A DNA stretch of 7,119 bases from an uncultured Hymenobacter sp. (lineage in GTDB: Bacteria > Bacteroidota > Bacteroidia > Cytophagales > Hymenobacteraceae), in assembly GCA_937871705.1 (NCBI GenBank), contig CALMOO010000148.1, positions 1 through 7,119 on the forward strand, written 5' to 3'. The translations under genes were made by a program, and so were the position numbers. The notes under the pieces were generated by a model. It ran no database searches and was not told the origin of the DNA. It worked only from the letters and a program-made list of their open reading frames with translations. Below are positions 6,077-7,119 of the stretch, piece by piece (position 1 is the stretch's first letter; each line of letters opens with the position of its first letter).

Positions 6077-6175
6077 GATGCTAATTAATTAGGAATGAAG
6101 AATTGGAAATAAGGAAGGAGTAGGAGGCGAAATGCAGTCGTTTCGGACATTTTTCATTCCTAATACCTCCTTCAA
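6077..6175. repeat. AT-rich intergenic segment with a 12-bp palindrome and a 12-bp inverted repeat
   Basis: CTAATTAATTAG (6081-6092) is a perfect palindrome ending five bases before the start codon of the 72-residue protein. Overlapping it, ATTAGGAATGAA (6088-6099) and TTCATTCCTAAT (6153-6164) form a perfect 12-bp inverted repeat around a 53-base spacer. Purine-rich AGGAGG tracts occur on both strands (6122-6127 on plus; 6166-6171 read on minus). This could be a promoter/operator region for the 72-residue gene or a decayed repeat; no consensus promoter is clear. Confidence 0.5.
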
Positions 6176-6688
6176 TTAAAAACCTTGGTCGATGGCTGAG
6201 TCTTGGGCGCCGGGGTCAATAAGCTCGGCATTAGTGTCGGTGCCGGTAATGGGCGTGATGGCTTTTGGGGCCATCTGGTCCATGCCCACGTGCGACTCGG
6301 CATCTTCCATTTCGTCGGGGCCGGGGCGCAGGTCGTCGGCTTCAAGCTCGTCTACGGGGCCACGCTGCGGGCGGCGACCGTCTTCATCGCGCTCATCATC
6401 GGGGGTAGGGAGGTCTTGGTTGGGGCGCTGGTTGGCGCCGTCGCCAGATGAGCGAATATTGTCCGGCGGCAGGTCAGCCATCGCATCTTGGTTCACGCTG
6501 ATGGCCGTGATGCCTTCACCGCTATCGGTGCCAAATCCTTCTTTGCCGTCGCGGTTGCCAAAGCCTCCGCGGGCCTTCTCGTTCTTGGGCGGGTCAGCAT
6601 TCGGAATGCGCAGGCCAGCGGCAAATTCTTCTTCAGTGGTATCGTCGTTGATGACGCGGATGGGACGGTTGTTAGGGTCGACAGACAT
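6176..6688 (-). CDS. Acidic, low-complexity, probably disordered protein of unknown function
   Basis: The product is 170 residues, ATG 6688 to TAA 6176-6178. It holds about 39 Asp+Glu against about 16 Lys+Arg, no Cys, Trp or Tyr and only four Phe, so it should be strongly acidic and mostly unfolded. It starts MSVDPNNRPIRVINDD, has a Gly-rich stretch with two GFG triplets (about 42-60), then acidic, Pro-rich sequence (PDDERDEDGRRPQRGP, ELEADDLRPGPDEMEDAE) and a tail with TPITGTDTNAELIDPGAQD. No signal peptide or membrane helix is seen. I do not recognise a family; hydrophilin- or stress-type proteins have this composition, but that is only inference. The 72-residue gene follows 99 bp downstream on the same strand and the two may be co-transcribed to the terminator at 5757-5790. 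Confidence 0.7.
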   Translation of the reverse strand: MSVDPNNRPIRVINDDTTEEEFAAGLRIPNADPPKNEKARGGFGNRDGKEGFGTDSGEGITAISVNQDAMADLPPDNIRSSGDGANQRPNQDLPTPDDERDEDGRRPQRGPVDELEADDLRPGPDEMEDAESHVGMDQMAPKAITPITGTDTNAELIDPGAQDSAIDQGF

Positions 6689-6839
6689 AGGGCGGAAAAG
6701 CAGCTAGTGAAAAAATAAGCGCTCAGTAAAGTGTACTGTGGTTTGCTGATTAGGGTTTAGTTTCGCCAGGATTACTCCCTAAACGTGTCCCGTCGCTCCG
6801 GCCGATTTTGCCCACCTGCTAGCCTTCCCTACCCCCCTC

Positions 6840-7094
6840 ATGTGGACCGAACAAGACAACGCGCTCACCCGCACTTTCCGCTTCAAAGACTTTAAAATTG
6901 CCTTTAGCTTCATGACTGATGTGGCGGAGGAGGCCGAGTTTCAAGACCACCATCCGTGGTGGAGCAACGACTACGGCACCGTTAGTTTTCGGCTGTGCAC
7001 GCACTCGGCCGGCCATGTCGTCACGGATAAGGACCAGCAACTGGCTGCCGCTATTGATAAGCTGGCGGCGGCTTATGGGGGCGTGAGTGCGTAA
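6840..7094 (+). CDS. Pterin-4a-carbinolamine dehydratase (4a-hydroxytetrahydrobiopterin dehydratase)
   Basis: This enzyme dehydrates 4a-hydroxy-tetrahydropterin formed by pterin-dependent hydroxylases such as phenylalanine hydroxylase, allowing the cofactor to be recycled; some family members act in molybdopterin or folate-related metabolism instead. The 84-residue product shows the family pattern: LTRTFRFKDFKIAFSFMTDVAEEAEF (9-34), then DHHPWWSNDYGTVSFRL (36-52) with the active-site His-His-Pro and the spaced Trp and Tyr, then CTHSAG and VTDKDQQLAAAID (61-73) with the conserved Thr-His and Asp. It is shorter than the animal and Pseudomonas proteins (about 95-118), lacking part of the N-terminal helix, but MWTE-type starts look normal for Bacteroidota, so I regard it as complete. 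No hydroxylase gene is in the window. CCCTACCCC lies five bases before the ATG. Confidence 0.93.
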   Translation: MWTEQDNALTRTFRFKDFKIAFSFMTDVAEEAEFQDHHPWWSNDYGTVSFRLCTHSAGHVVTDKDQQLAAAIDKLAAAYGGVSA

Positions 7095-7119
7095 AGCCAG
7101 CTTTCCTCATTCGCCCTAC

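Noticed and set aside
6131..6178. Plus-strand 14-codon ORF after AGGAGG (ATG 6131)
   Set aside because: Very short, lies in a symmetric purine-rich inverted repeat, and overlaps the stop of the opposing 170-residue gene.
6192..6707. 171-codon plus-strand frame opposite the acidic protein gene
   Set aside because: Ser/Arg/Pro-rich composition typical of antisense GC-rich DNA; the minus-strand frame has a better start and continues the gene and terminator layout.
6689..6839. Promoters in the divergent gap before the pterin dehydratase and acidic-protein genes
   Set aside because: Only partial matches such as TAGTTTCG (plus strand) and TATTTTTT (minus strand) without a properly spaced TTTG, so not listed as features.

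Overview
The window looks like chromosomal DNA from a GC-rich Bacteroidota, most like the Hymenobacter / Cytophagales group. The reasons are a TatC and a serine hydroxymethyltransferase of Bacteroidota type, a TAnnTTTG-like promoter element just before glyA, a lack of conventional Shine-Dalgarno sequences before most genes, and high-GC housekeeping genes with short AT-rich gaps. This is inferred from sequence reading only.

Layout, left to right. The 3' part of a membrane-protein gene (2-751, +) meets tatC (833-1717, -) at a perfect 32-bp hairpin that can serve as a terminator for both. A 259-bp composite repeat (1721-1979) fills the gap between tatC and glyA (1969-3276, -): glyA takes its stop codon from the repeat, and the likely tatC start lies 3 bp from its other edge. 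A bacterial PPP-family phosphatase gene (3365-4066, -) lies upstream of glyA. A gene for an exported erythromycin-esterase-like protein (4330-5610, +) diverges from it. Just after that gene is a decayed, frameshifted piece of an apparent IS4/Tn5-type transposase (5619-5742, -), then a terminator. Two small genes on the minus strand (5858-6076 and 6176-6688) encode very hydrophilic, probably disordered proteins, separated by a gap rich in palindromes. The window ends with a complete pterin-4a-carbinolamine dehydratase gene (6840-7094, +).

The genes do not form one pathway. tatC (protein export), glyA (one-carbon metabolism) and the pterin dehydratase (pterin recycling) are housekeeping; the esterase-like gene next to the transposase relic is the most accessory-looking part. 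I found no complete novel system. The points most worth checking are the composite repeat, whose hairpins show a compensatory base-pair change and whose edges form gene ends; the transposase relic; a recurring CCCTACCCC word found in all three codon phases; and the paired disordered-protein genes.
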